Positions 23,321-34,484 of a stretch of 64,000 nt of DNA are shown piece after piece. Source of the stretch: Russula earlei (lineage: Eukaryota; Basidiomycota; Agaricomycetes; Russulales; Russulaceae). The stretch is from NCBI GenBank assembly GCA_025769875.1, contig JAGFNK010000285.1:1-64000 (forward strand), written 5' to 3'. Within the stretch, counting starts at the first letter, position 1. Every line of letters starts with the position of its first letter. The position numbers and the translations under genes are program-made. Below the pieces are notes generated by a model. The model saw only the letters and a list, made by a program, of their open reading frames with translations, was not told the DNA's origin and ran no database searches.

Positions 23321-24573
23321 TCACGACAGGGAGGGAAACGCATTCTCATCGTCGACGTTCACGTTCACGGACTGCGGCGCACCATTAGGACGGGTTCCCC
23401 TGGCAACACCACGACCGCGTCCACGTCCACGATCACGATCACCTCCGCGGCCGCGACCACGGCTCGGCCGTTCAAAATGAGCATCGATTTCGATGTAAAC
23501 TTTCTCTTTCTTTTCAGTGCGTGCCTTGGTTGTACTCTTGGTCTAGTTATATCAAGCAGTGTTAGTTGGGGATTCAGATTCATCAGTTCAGAACCCAGCA
23601 TACCTTGCCGACATAGTAGGCTTGTTCGTCCTCATTCTTTTTGTGTTCAACGACATCGCCCCAAGCGTCCTCAGCACCTTCATTGGCCTCACGAACACCC
23701 TCCAGTTTAGGAATAGAGGAGGCTGCGATTCGCTGTGCGAGGTATTGTTCGTAGGAAATGGTGTTATCCTCTTCCTCGGGCTCTCTATCCTTCGGTTTGC
23801 GGTCATCATCACCCTTCTCGCCATCAGCTGCTGGTGTGCCATCAACCTCAGCGGACGGAACGCCCCAAGAATCTGCCGGGGGTGCTGGGGGTGCACTCCA
23901 GGGATCATTATCATTTGGCACAGGATCCCAGCTATCGGTTGCAGCAGCAACACCTTCAGCCTGGGCATCAGTCGCACCAGCCTCTTCGGCTTTGAGTTCA
24001 GTACCACCCTCGTCGCCTCCCCAACCCTGGTGGATTTTCTTGTCGGAGTCACTAAAGGAGGGACTGAGATCCCGGAGAATGGCAAAATCAGAAACGGAAA
24101 CACGAACGTCTTGCCTGTCGCGCTGTGCCTGTCAAACGGACGACCACGCCCTCTGCCACGATCACCACGACCCCTTCCTCTTCCACGGCCGCGACCCTCA
24201 CCATCCGCTGAGAAAACAGTATGGTATCATACATGTTAACAAAGTAAAAGTCATGGGTGCTCACCCTTCTTTGGGGTACTTTCGTCGCCGGCAGGAGCCT
24301 CCTCTTGACCGTCCTGAGTTGAGTCCCTTGGTGTCTTACCCCCACGAGCATAGTATCGACCACCACGAGAAGCAGGGCCCTTAGATTTGGCGGCAGCACG
24401 GGCGGGCTGAGAAGCAGCAGACGCCTCTTTCTTCGAGGCTGCAGGGCCGGGAGAGCGAGGTGGGGACTCCTCCTCCTCTATAAGGGAGGTGATTTACGAC
24501 AACAGTGAGGAGGACATTGAGACAGAAACTGACCTCCCAGAATGGCAAAAGGGTTGGCAGAGGCCACCGACAT
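23321..24573 (-). CDS. Stm1/SERBP1/HABP4-family ribosome- and mRNA-binding protein
   Basis: Arg/Gly-rich protein of the Stm1/SERBP1 family, which binds ribosomes and mRNA and helps preserve dormant 80S ribosomes. The start at 24573 gives MSVASANPFAIL, matching the family's N-terminal NPF-type motif. An intron (GTCAGT...CTTATAG) then joins ILGE to EEESPPRSPG. Further blocks are KSKGPASRGGRYYARGG, an RG-repeat tract, HSATGKTDSDKKIHQGWGGD (the conserved HABP4 core), a long acidic Trp/Pro segment, ISYEQYLAQR, a second RGRGRGG tract, and the conserved end NVNVDDENAFPSLS at 23321. Introns lie near 24210-24265, 24035-24110 and 23545-23605. Low-complexity RG repeats make exact splice points less certain. 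Confidence 0.85.
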
Positions 24574-25172
24574 GCTTGACGGGGCGCTCTTTGATCAGAG
24601 TAGATCAGACAAAGTCAGACAAGGGCGGATGAGGAGCGCAAGTTGCGGCAAGGCCAGGGTCGGAACGCCCGACGACGCTTGGCTTGGGCCTCTCCTCTTA
24701 CTCCACATGATAGCGGAGCTCCTCCCGTCAGCCACTTCTGTACAGTTCTTTCTCACGTTTCGGCATTCTCCCTACATAAGCACCGTCGAGTTTTTTAATC
24801 GTGTTCTTTCTCAACAACAGGTGTGTGTTCGTGTCCACTGCTCTCTCTCAAAAATATTAAGTCATATTCTCCAGCCTTATAAAAGCATCTCGACGACGAC
24901 TCGCCCGCCTGTTACAGGACTGGAGTGGGTCGAAGACCTCGAGACCGTCACATAGGTTGGAGAGCACGAAGACCGTGAGGTTGTGAACGATGGGATTTGG
25001 GTGCGGTCCACTGGTTTGCTCGGCGATGGAGATCGAGTGTGTTTCCAGCAGCTGGTTCTTTGTGGCCGCTGTATGAGATGGGCCGCAATGTCTCGTTGTA
25101 CATTTCCTATTCTAGAGTCTTATCGCTGTCACGTTCCCCGTTAGTTAGAAACTTGCTCACCCTTGAACCTCG
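24574..25172. promoter_or_regulatory. Divergent promoter between the SERBP1-like and Spp1-like genes
   Basis: About 600 bp shared by two divergently transcribed genes. The stretch near 24880 contains 'ccttataaaagc', a plausible TATA element for the plus strand. Open frames running through this interval show no family similarity. Confidence 0.35.
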
Positions 25173-28100
25173 ATGGCCTCTCGTAGAGTTTCAATCTCTG
25201 CTCTCTTGTGTGAAGATGACCCACCGACCACCTCGCCGCTCAGGGTGCCAACTCGATCCCCCGATGCCGTTCGACAACGCTCAAGTCAACACCGTCTCGA
25301 TCATCGTGAGACCCGCCCTCTCCATCCTCCAGAACCCCCTCGCCGAACCCCTTCCCCTATTTTCCCCCGCCCTTCCTCATACGCTTGGCCCCCACCCCCG
25401 GGTGCACGCCGTGCATACAACTCATCCCAAGCCATGTTCCCTGTTCATCCCAGCCAGTGCGAGCCAGAGTCCCCGCCATTGCCATTACAATCTGGCCGGC
25501 AGTCACAGCCACTCTACAACCCTCCCTCATCTCCCCGTCCTTCGTACTCTCAATCCCCCTTCTCCTCCACGCGCCTGTCATCAGATTCTCCTTCTTCCAC
25601 TATCTCGCTTCCCCATTTACCTTCAGCCCACTCACCCAGCTCACCTCTCCTTTACACACAACGTCTCGGCCCATCGCCTGGGGGATACTACCACACATCC
25701 CCACCCTCAACCGCGACTCAGTATGAGCCCTCTTATAACGCGACCCATTCCCCGACACTTCGACATCCACGCCACGGCAACCATCCAGAACCTATGGCTT
25801 CATCCTCAACGGCCCACGCGTCACTTTCCCGTATCTCTACGACATCGACCTCGTCATTTCCGCAAGCGCTCTTAAACCCCGTTTCTCCCCAGCAGTCTCC
25901 CCTAGGCGGACTTGAAGCCCTCGTTCAGGCCGCTACAGTAGAACGGGATAGGCTTGAAGCCAAAGCCAATCTTGATCGCAAGGCAGACGCTTCCCGTTCC
26001 ACTGTTCGACGAAGCCCTGAAGTGCTCCTCCACCCATCGCACGAGGCCCCTCGACCCCATCTTCAAGCACCCTCACCCCGCACTCCCATTACGCCTTCCC
26101 TCATCCCGGGGCCACTTCTACGTGACTCTTATTCTGAGTCGTCACTCAGGGTGGGTGCTAGTCCCGAAGCCCATCCGTCTAAGCGTCAGCGTCAGTCGGA
26201 TCCCAACCTTGGTTCCGAACATAGCTGGGATTCATCCTCTCAATTCAGTGGGTTGATCGGTCCGGGAATAAAACCGCGCAGACTGTCCTCTGAGGTTCGT
26301 ACAGAGTTACGCCCCACCCTTCCTATACTCTCGCATGATAAAGAAGACGTGACCTCGGGGGGAAGCCGCTTCTCGCCAACTAGGGAACGTTCGATGAGAA
26401 GGCAACATGTGATGGAAGAAAAGCCCTTTCGATCACACGTCCCAGGTCATCGCGAGCCAGTCACTTCTGCAACTTACGCTCCTGATGATGATGATCGGCG
26501 TGTCCTCTCAACCGAAGAATGCCAGCTGATGGTACATCCGGATATTCGGCCGAATGTTGACCCACATCCACCACCACCAAAGGTCTCGCATTCCGATCTG
26601 GTTTTGGAAAACCAGAGTAATCTCCTATTCTCTCTGCAGCGAACTTTGTTCACTCCATCGGAACCATTAGCGCCACCGGTACCTGTGCCACCACCTCGGT
26701 CACTGTCCCGTGGGATGGAAGACAGATACAGTCCACTGGCGCACCATCCATCACATAGTGATATCCCGCCTCTTGGGGTCTCAACATCCCAAGAATTTGT
26801 TGAAATGGAAAGTGCTACTGGTCCAGAGGAATCGACGAATGCTACTAACACGAATGTCCCTGCCATGCAGGGGCCCTCAGTGGTACCGGTCGAGTTATTG
26901 CCACCTAACTGCTCAACAAGCGTCATACAGGACAAACCAGTCAATCTAGCCCCGCCATCGACACTCAGCCCTGAAGATGTCAATTCTGAGCATGTGGAGC
27001 CTGTCAAACTGCAATCACCGACATTACGTTCTCCCATTCTTCATGATGCAATCGCAGCTTCGTCAGTCCAGGGTATTCGGTCAACCTCCGGGATTCCTAG
27101 GTCTCCCTCGCCGCCTTGCAAGGACGTCCTCAATCTGCCAACTCCAGAGAAAGAAGCCCACCCACCTACAACCACGTCACCGTCACCACGCGCCCTTAAC
27201 CCTGCTTCGTGCTTTCAAGATGGTATTAATGCCGATCAGTCAGCGGGAGTTCAGATGACTGCGGTTTCTTCGACTAGCAGTGTCACTTCGTCTGCGGAGC
27301 CGCAGAACTTAGTGGACGCTCAAGCATCATTCACCTCACTTGAGAAGCCTGACGCAATGAACCCTCACGTTGCCGTTCTACGAGCCGCAGAAGTCATACA
27401 TCTTCCAATGCCAGACAGCCCCTCTAATACCGACCACGCGCCCACGCCCATTATAAAAGAGATCAAAAGCGAGACCGATGTAGATTTGCGTGCTGTAATG
27501 GACTCAAGTCAGAGCCAGATCATTGAGCCAAGCCACGCGGACATGGATGTTGAAGAAGAACTTCTTAGCCTCGTTGGTCACGATTTACCGTCGCGTAGCC
27601 CACAAATCACGTCAAGGGAAGACGAACCTCCTTCATATGAAGATAAAGATTCTCTTTCCTATCACGCTCCTCTTAGACAAGAGTCGGCGCTCGGTACGCT
27701 GACTCCGTCGCACCCATCTCCTACCCCGAGTCCCTTTGCTATCAACTTGGAAAGAGTTTCCCTGGACGCTGCCATGTCCACTCGTGAATCTGACGCGACC
27801 ATTCCAAAACAAGAGGAGCGTCCTACTCAGAAAAAGAAGGTGAATTTGGTGTTTGTTCTTTCTCTACCCGCTCTTTGACCCCCAAAAGACAAAACAGCAT
27901 GTGCAGCCCAAAAGCCGCACCAGACCGAGTGGTTCGGCAAAGTCGAAGCTTAAGGTGTCTTCCGATGGTACCTCGACAGCACCACTGAAGAACAAGAAGT
28001 CATCGACTACTGGGACAAAGAGATTAGCCATCCCCACACGATCTCGATCCACGTCAGTCATGCCCATGAGCACGACCCCCGCCCCTGGTGTTGAAAACAG

Positions 28101-29393
28101 AACGCCGGGTGAGGCGGAACTTGATGACGCAGAGGAAAGGACGGAGGACAGGTTGTACTGTATCTGTAATACTAGATACGATGATGAGAGGGTTATGATC
28201 GCTTGCGACCGGTGCGCCGCTTTCAATGATCGGATTCAGATCTGCTCATATTCTATGGCCTACAGTTGCGACGAGTGGTATCACACATCATGTGTCAACA
28301 TGCCAGACCTTGAGATTGATCTTGTCGACCAATTTATCTGCCCGCTTTGTGTAGAGAGTGCGTGTGTTCGATAGTTGCGCTACATACGACTAACGAACAT
28401 GTGGATATGACGTTCAGAGAATCCTCACCTCGATCTGCGCACAACTTGGAAGCACCGCTGCCTGAACGGGCTCCAACAGCAGGACCCGAACTCACCAGAT
28501 GCGTGTCACAAGCCCGCTCGCGGAGCTTTCTCGAAGTACTGCTCCGACGAATGTGGCGTGCAATATATGCATATGCGCATCTCTCTCTGGGTAGAGAACG
28601 GTGGAAACGGTGATCGACTCTGGGAAACGGTAAAGAATGCCGAGAAGCGTGAGGGTGTCGTCGTTTCCGCACGCGTGGTTGAGGGACAATCTCGTTCACC
28701 ATTAATGACCGGCGACCACGCGGCGTTAGCCATCGTCCTACCGAAAATTAGCAAGGCAGACCGGGAGCTTGCAAGGCTGCGCGCGCGTCTCGAAACATTG
28801 GTTCAGAAGCGCGAGGCGCTTAAAGCTGAGATGGATGTTATCGCATGGCGCGAAAAGGTCACCGAGCTCGCAATACAGCACGCGGACACGATAGAGCAGT
28901 GTGGGTGGGACCAACGATTGTGTTTTGGCGAAGAGGAGGTGGCCGAGTTTGGTGCAAGCGTGCTAGAGAGTTACGAAGAGAATCCTACTCAAGCAGACGT
29001 AGATGGGACACCTGAGGAGGCAGAATGGTGGTGCATGGGTAAAAAGAAGTGCGATCGACACTCAGGGTAAGCCCGTTATCTATTGTAAGGAAACGGTGGA
29101 GGACTGATAATCTTATGGATTAAATCAGTTGGCAGAAGTTGCGTATTGCCGATGTCGAGTTCGACAAAGAGACAAAGGATCAGGCCTTACAGAAGTTGAC
29201 AAAGTTAGAACGCGAGATTCGGAAACGCGTCGAGGATATTCTTGATCCCCATGCCCATCTCGAAAAATCAAAGATGCTCGAGCCTTCTTCTCCTCGGGTC
29301 CCTGTTCTATCAAGATCAACTGCCATCAATGGACAGCCGAAGCACAAGCTCAATGGAGACCAGGCAAAGAAGGGCAAGAAAAGGAAGGAGTAG
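25173..29393 (+). CDS. spp1: Set1/COMPASS subunit Spp1/Cps40 (CFP1-like) with PHD finger
   Basis: Reader subunit of the Set1 histone H3K4 methyltransferase complex. The long first exon (25173 to about 27839) encodes roughly 890 Ser/Pro-rich, mostly disordered residues. Further exons give the PHD finger YCICNTRYDDERVMIACDRC joined across a 55-nt intron to DEWYHTSCVNMPDL and FICPLCVE, with the Cys4-His-Cys3 ligands intact. Next is the family's C-terminal domain: WKHRCLNGL, ARGAFSKYCSDECGVQYMHM, a coiled coil around KISKADRELARLRARLETL, then GWDQRLCFG, KKKCDRHSGWQKLR and a basic end GKKRKE at 29393. The N-terminal extension is much longer than in yeast Spp1 (about 350 residues). Introns sit near 27840-27890, 28211-28265, 28356-28419 and 29068-29128. 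Confidence 0.9.
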
Positions 29394-29589
29394 GGTCATG
29401 GTTTTTGGTACTCACATACCTTGTTAGCGTCCCTCGTCCGAGCACAATCTCACCAGCTGGGTGCGCTTGGGACTATGATAAATGACCTACGAATGTAACT
29501 TACAGCCTGTGACTGTCCCTACTTTCCATGGGGCTTAATGAATCTGCCGGAAAGGGGGACTCCGTAGTGAGAGTCCTCAGTAAGGGCCC

Positions 29590-30212
29590 TCAGTACCCAT
29601 CTCCCTCCCCTCCTTCCTTGCAGAATCCCTTCTGCTCGTACAGGATCTTCGCCTTTGCTTCCTCCTTCTGCTTCTTCGCGGCAACATCTTGTCTGTAGTA
29701 ATCATCGAGTTGCTTGTATTCAACTTGACGTAGTGGAACGTCGTCCTCTTGATCCAAATCCTGTTGGGTAAATGTGAATCACCGCAGCAAGATATCGATG
29801 CAAAAGAGGGGACGAGAACCGCACAATTTCTCCAAGCAGGACCACGTTCTCCCCACGAATGAGGAATAGTCCACACCACCTTTCCGCAAATGTGTTTCCG
29901 GCGTATATTCGCTCCACCGTGTCCTCAAGGACGAGGTTCGCTAGACCCGTGGAGACGTTTCAAACGTGGGCATTGGTACGCACAACGGGGGAGAGAGAGA
30001 CAGGGACACACCGAACTGGTCATAGGAACGCAGCACGCCATGAAGTTTCCGACCGTCTCGCAGGACGACGAGCATCTTTCCTGGAGACAACAAGAACGGG
30101 GAGAGGGGGGGGAATGGATGTGCAAACTGACTGAGCAGTTGGGCCAGCGGGACGTACTATCCACACAGTCTACTAGAGATCCGGAGGTCGTGAATGGGAT
30201 GAGGGAGTCCAT
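29590..30212 (-). CDS. lsm1: LSM1, Lsm1-7 mRNA decay complex subunit
   Basis: Sm-like protein defining the cytoplasmic Lsm1-7/Pat1 complex, which binds deadenylated mRNA ends and promotes decapping. Four exons: [18 protein letters not shown] from 30212, then [20 protein letters not shown] (Sm1 motif), [19 protein letters not shown] and [16 protein letters not shown] (Sm2 motif), then [20 protein letters not shown] and a C-terminal charged helix ending GEGDGY at 29590. Length of about 145-150 residues fits fungal LSM1. The 3' end converges on the Spp1-like gene with 196 bp between stop codons. Confidence 0.92.
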
Positions 30213-30519
30213 GGATGCGGCCGCGACTCGCGACTGTATCTCTCTTTAAATTTTTTTTCTTTCTGCGAGCGTGACGTGGGTGAGCGAGTGGAAGCTTTTC
30301 GATGGAAAACGCGAGTTTAGCGTAGCGTTGCAATTGTCAGGCCAGCAAAGCTCTGGTCGAAAGCAAGCGTGGGCATTCTTCAAAAGAGAATCACGCACTC
30401 GTCCGTCTCCATTTTATTTCTCCTCCCAATCGCTCGAAAGCCAATGATGGACCGGCACGCTACGACTGGAAATACTCCGTGACTATATATGAATGTTCAT
30501 ATCGAGACGGTGGCAATAT
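30213..30519. other. LSM1 promoter and tRNA 5' flank
   Basis: Non-coding. A T-rich tract sits immediately upstream of the LSM1 start at about 30248-30262. 'tatatat' near 30484 precedes the tRNA gene. Confidence 0.4.
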
Positions 30520-30625
30520 GCTGATATGGCCGAGTCGTTAAGGCGAGTGATTTGAACCGCGCTACTTAAACGCGGCAAATATCACTTGGGCATTGCCCGC
30601 GTAGGTTCAAATCCTGCTGTCAGCG
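30520..30625 (+). tRNA. tRNA-Ser (anticodon UGA) with a 24-nt intron
   Basis: Acceptor arms GCTGATA (30520-30526) and TGTCAGC (30618-30624) pair with one G-T wobble, and G30625 is the discriminator. The D arm GCCGAG...GGC, anticodon stem AGTGA/TCACT, a long class-II variable arm (TGGGCATTGCCCG) and the T arm GGTTCAAATCC are all present. The anticodon loop TTTGAA gives UGA with the intron after position 37 (30557-30580). The intron contains its own CCGCG/CGCGG stem. A run of T residues directly after 30625 is the Pol III terminator. Confidence 0.93.
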
Positions 30626-31072
30626 TTTTTTTTTTGTTTATTCTCGAGATGACATTAACTTTTACGATACGATGCTCATCTAGGAAAATAAAGACGTTCC
30701 ATTAGTTGTTCCTGACAAGTCAGTCAGGGACGTGGGTTTCCCGACGACGCCCTTCACTAGTCATCCAGATGATCTTCCACATCTCGGTGAACTTCCTCCG
30801 GGCAAAAATTAATTTAGATCGTCCTCTGTATATTGTCTACAGATGCAATAGTTCTCGTAGGCAACACGTCGCACAACCTCCAGGTTGGAAGACGACGGAC
30901 ATGCTTTTGTTAATATTCTAGTACGTGATATTGGCTTTGTGAGCCCCTTGAGATGCCGCTGAGGTGTGTGTGTGTGTATCGCACATGCCTTTCTGAGAGT
31001 ACACGCATGGCCATACACCCGATCATCATCTCTGCAACTTCTTGAGAGCATAAGTGTCCAGTTAAAATAACC
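30626..31072. other. Intergenic, no gene seen
   Basis: About 450 bp between the tRNA terminator and the NDUFA5 stop. It contains a short 'tgtgtgtgtgtgt' dinucleotide run at about 30965-30977. No coding signal is convincing. Confidence 0.5.
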
Positions 31073-31516
31073 CTACGACGCGGTGGAGGCCTTCCCAAAG
31101 TACTCCCATTGTCCGGGCTCCGGCCGCTCTTCCAGAGGCTCCCATCTGCCCATAGTAAGCCGCCCGCACAGACGCACAGGAGGAAAGGGGACATACGCCT
31201 TCCATTCCGTCATCTTGCCCGCCAGACTGAGTTCGTCCTTCGCGATCGCGATGACCTGCTCAATCTGCCCCTCGTCCAGTTGCTTCTCGACCCGCGCGAT
31301 ATCTCCATTCGCATCCCGCACGATCTTCAGCTTCTTGAGAGTGAGGGCTTCCACGCCCTGTCGGTATGCGGCGTGCTCGGGGATGGATGAGAGCGCGGCA
31401 AGGGTGGACTCGTAGGTCTTGGTCAGCTCTGGTAGCGGGTTGGGATGGACGGCAAGGCCATAGAGTCCTGTGGATGACTTGGACGCCTGAAGCAGCGGTC
31501 GCGTGAATCGGAACAT
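31073..31516 (-). CDS. NDUFA5: NADH:ubiquinone oxidoreductase subunit NDUFA5 (complex I B13)
   Basis: Accessory subunit of the peripheral arm of mitochondrial respiratory complex I. The single reading frame gives 147 residues: MFRFTRPLLQASKSSTGLYG, HPNPLPELTKTYESTLAAL, IPEHAAYRQGVEALTLKKLK, VEKQLDEGQIEQVIAIAKDE, LSLAGKMTEWKAYVPFPP, RWEPLEERPEPGQWEYF. These match the LYR-partner NDUFA5 family (ETC_C1_NDUFA5). An intron near 31149-31176 was considered because the stretch VRLCGRLTM is less conserved, but removing it breaks the frame. It is divergent from the mitochondrial bL32 gene with only 127 bp between start codons. Confidence 0.92.
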   Translation of the reverse strand: MFRFTRPLLQASKSSTGLYGLAVHPNPLPELTKTYESTLAALSSIPEHAAYRQGVEALTLKKLKIVRDANGDIARVEKQLDEGQIEQVIAIAKDELSLAGKMTEWKAYVPFPPVRLCGRLTMGRWEPLEERPEPGQWEYFGKASTAS

Positions 31517-31643
31517 TGCGTCGCTTGCCGTTGCTGTGATGTACAGTGAGCGAGAAACGAGTCCTGGTCGGAGTTCAAATGTGGGAACGCGGGCGGGAAC
31601 GCGCCTTGGTCAAACGACGTCGTCCATCGTCGTCAACGAAATC
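31517..31643. promoter_or_regulatory. 127-bp bidirectional promoter of two mitochondrial-protein genes
   Basis: The interval separates the start codons of NDUFA5 (minus) and MRPL32 (plus). It is G/C-rich with 'gaacgcgggcgggaacgcgcc' repeated motifs near 31585-31605. No TATA box is apparent, as is usual for housekeeping bidirectional promoters. Confidence 0.6.
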
Positions 31644-32050
31644 ATGGCTGCCATTATTCCCCGTCAGATTGTCGCGATATCTTCTCCTTTCTTTTCCCTG
31701 CCTTCGTTCACCATATTCGGGTCCTCATGGTCAATACCGGTTCTTCCGTCTCTTCGTGACCTCATCCCGCCATTCCTCCTCGCCGTACCCAAAAAGAAAG
31801 TGTCGCATTCCCGGAAAGCCATGCGCAGCGCAAACAAGGGTCTCAAGGATAAGCAGAGTGGGTGCAAATCTATACAGAGCTTATTTATCACAACTCTAAC
31901 GGCCGTGCAGACGTGGTGCATTGCCCTGGATGCGGCTCAGCCAAGCTCGCACACCACTTATGTCCTCATTGCTACTCCAGCATTAATCGTGCATGGAAGT
32001 CCAAGTTGAGGAACGATGATTCGACACCTAAAGGCGAGGTGCCCTCATAA
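31644..32050 (+). CDS. mrpl32: Mitochondrial large-subunit ribosomal protein bL32m
   Basis: Two exons, 31644-31857 and 31911-32050, joined across a 53-nt GT-AG intron to read KDKQNVVHCPGCGSAKLAHH. The N-terminal ~45 residues form a presequence rich in hydrophobic residues, ending at the conserved mature start AVPKKKVSHSRKAMRSANKG. Processing at this point by the mitochondrial m-AAA protease is known for MRPL32 in yeast and mammals. The zinc ligands CPGC and CPHC are present. The stop is at 32050. Length of about 117 residues is normal. Confidence 0.93.
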
Positions 32051-32231
32051 CCATTTTAGTTGACCCGGCAGCTATGCTGGGATTATGTTAGCAAGCGGAC
32101 AGGTTGACACGTCTTGTCGATCTTCCACACGTCGTGCCTGGGCATGCTATTTGACATTACTTGTAGCACGGGCTGGTACAAGGAGCGTACATCACCTCTT
32201 GAACGAAGAGACTCGAATTCCAGCGCTCTTG

Positions 32232-33009
32232 TCACCTAATATAAACACCAAAATAACGCTCTACCCTCTGTCCCCAATCATTCAGTCCATGGACCCAGAG
32301 CCAGAACCATATGCATGCAAAACTAAATCCATAAACACACCCCACAATTACTTGTGGCGCAGTGTGGTGCCCTAGCAAGATTCGAGAGCGGGCAACTGCG
32401 ACTGTCCATGGAACGGTGACCAGCACAACGAGGCAGCGAAACAATGGGCTTTTCGGAAAAGATGTATGCAACGGCAGCCATGTACATGCAAGAGGAATGT
32501 AGGTCCCGAAGAATGTGATGGCCGCAGAATGTGTGCTGGGCATCCTAGACGGTGGCGGCGTTGAAAAAGATTACATCCCTGGTTGTACGCTTTTGTTACA
32601 TACCCGAATGATTGTTTTTGTTCCCGGTTGGTGGTTTGTACGGGACGAGCTTGCCGAAGGATTTGTTTGACACACTTAACGGAAACCGTGCAGGCTACTG
32701 CTCCTGCGCAAAAGTAAACGACACCAACAGAATGGGTGTATAATATGGCGGATGCCGTCAAGGCTACCATCACATAGTTTGCCTACGAATTCATGGCCGT
32801 CAGAGCTGCATAAGCATTTCATTGGGGTACCATTTCGAACGAACCCGGTCAAGAAAAAAGAAAACATATTTGCGGGAAGAACGTGAGTCGCCACACATAT
32901 TGACCAGGTCGTGAGTGAGCTTGAGTGGGTAGCCGATGGGAGTAGATAACGGTTGGCAGTGAGAACTGCCCCTGGTCTCCATCTCCACTGCGGCTTTTAT
33001 GACACTCAA
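32232..33009 (-). CDS. PAP2-family membrane phosphatase (dolichyl-diphosphatase-like)
   Basis: Integral membrane lipid phosphatase. The three PAP2 signature motifs are present: KQILRQARPV, MPSTHSAAITFFG and SRILLGHHTAPQ. Hydrophobic helices surround them (ALTASAILY, VGVVYFCAGAVACTVSV, CLVVLVTVPWTVAVA, VYGFSFACIWFWLWVHG). Exon 1 (33009-32905) ends LKLTHDL and joins in phase to ANYVMVALTASA (exon 2 from 32783). Exon 3 begins in FGMPSTHSA after an intron ending GTCTAG. The stop is at 32232. The fold and context suit a dolichyl-diphosphate or related isoprenoid-lipid phosphatase recycling the glycan carrier in the ER, but substrate cannot be read from the sequence. The exact start within exon 1 is uncertain. 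Confidence 0.8.
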
Positions 33010-33242
33010 ACAAAGACCAAATCCTTGTTGACGCCCAGCCCCCGTAGAATGTCCTCTGCATACAGGAGATTAGGTCGGCAGAGACCGTGGCTGACCTGAA
33101 GGTCTGGATAAATGGACCCCTCACCTCTTTCTCCATCCCACTTGCAACAATATGCGTGTGTCGGCGGCTGCCACGGGTTTCTTGCGTGACATTCACTGTG
33201 CCAATTACGATAAACGCCAACAATTTGATTTGAGATGCATGC

Positions 33243-34327
33243 ATGTGGCGTAGGCGATATCTTGGTTACTTCATAGCCATGATGCTCCTTTACATCCTCA
33301 TCTTCGTCGCGATATACGTGTATTTTCTTCGCCGATCAAAGGATCCATACGGAACATTCCATATCTCGTTCAATAAAGTGCATGGGAGTCGAGACCCCCC
33401 TAAAACGGAATGGCTGAACATGGGACTCTGGAAGGTAAATAGATCGCTATGACTATATTCATTGACTGATGACCGGGTGCTAGGACACTGCAGTCTTCCC
33501 CGAGGCATGTCAAGGTACTCCTTGGAGTCGTCGGCTTTATCCACGCAGCTCACAAAATTGTACCACAGCCCTTGCATTGCGACTGCTTGGGGCCGCCAGG
33601 CTTAAACCCAACGGGCGGGTTCTGGGTAAACATCCACGTTGTCTTGTCGCAGGCGCTTCTCTAAAGCCGAGCAGATGTCGGTCATGGCAGCGGCGATTCG
33701 ATCCTTTTGCAGTTGTCTCACCCGGAATTGGCCAAACCGTCCCTGGTATGCGGGATAACCAGTTTGCCGGCTCACCATCACCGCACGAGGGAGAGAGTGA
33801 ACAGTTTCCTGTCCTCCGCCGATGCGCCAGACAAGAAGCCAAACGTACTATTATTTGAGGGTGACGCCGTTTGGCGGTCAGATGATCGGGAGCATCCTCT
33901 CTCGCCTCACTTTGCGCACGAGTTCGAAAGCATCGTTGCGCTCGACTGCGCGTATCACTTTGACACTCGCGAGGAATTCCTTCGTCAGTCCTTTCAGCGC
34001 CTGACACCCGGTGGTTGCATCGCCTTAGCAGACCTCTGCTTCTCCACTCCGCCCGGCCCAATGTTCACGCTCTTTCTGTCCCGTGTGCTCGGCATCATGC
34101 CAAGAAGTAACATGGTAACCAAAGAGCAGTATGTGCGACAGATGAACGATGTAGGGTACAAAAACATCGAAATGGAGGACATCACCCCATTCGTGTTTCC
34201 TGGCTTCCAACTTTTCTTGAGGCGGCGAGGAAACATTGGGGCAGCATTCGCAGGGGTAATCGGGTGGTTGCAAGGCCAAGGGCTACGTTTTGTAGTTATC
34301 AAAGGCGTAAAGTCGTCAGACCGCTGA
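33243..34327 (+). CDS. Membrane-anchored class I SAM-dependent methyltransferase
   Basis: The start at 33243 gives MWRRRYLGYFIAMMLLYILI, a single N-terminal transmembrane anchor. Exons then join, with GTAAAT...GCTAG, a 5' GTACTCC intron ending CCACAG, and one ending CGAGCAG. They rebuild TEWLNMGLWKDTAVFPEACQ, ALALRLLGAARLKPNGRVLD and VGHGSGDSILLQLSHP (SAM-binding motif I). Later motifs are VLLFEGDAVW, FESIVALDCAYHFDTR and FQRLTPGGCIALADLC, and the end is VIKGVKSSDR at 34327. Fungal proteins of this type are annotated as small-molecule methyltransferases; the acceptor is unknown. The start is divergent from the PAP2 phosphatase by 233 bp. Confidence 0.85.
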
Positions 34328-34484
34328 CTTCTTTGTGATTGCTGATCCACATAAAATCGTGTATTCGTCACATTTCTTCGCTTACGCGCACGGTCAGGTG
34401 ACTCCGATTGCTTTTCTCCTCTCCCCAACTCTTTGCGCTGCGCTACTGGCAGTTGTGCGCAGGTTACTCCCTTGACGACATATA

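Noticed and set aside
24542..24955. 137-codon plus-strand frame upstream of the Spp1-like gene
   Set aside because: It starts inside the SERBP1-like first exon (antisense) and runs through the promoter region; no similarity.
25357..25581. Antisense and alternative-frame long ORFs in the Spp1-like first exon
   Set aside because: The Ser/Pro-rich G/C-biased exon keeps several frames open by composition. Only the frame leading to the PHD finger is supported.
31149..31176. An intron in NDUFA5
   Set aside because: Removing the GTGCGT...GGGCAG segment breaks the frame before the conserved WEPLEE end, so the uninterrupted frame is kept.
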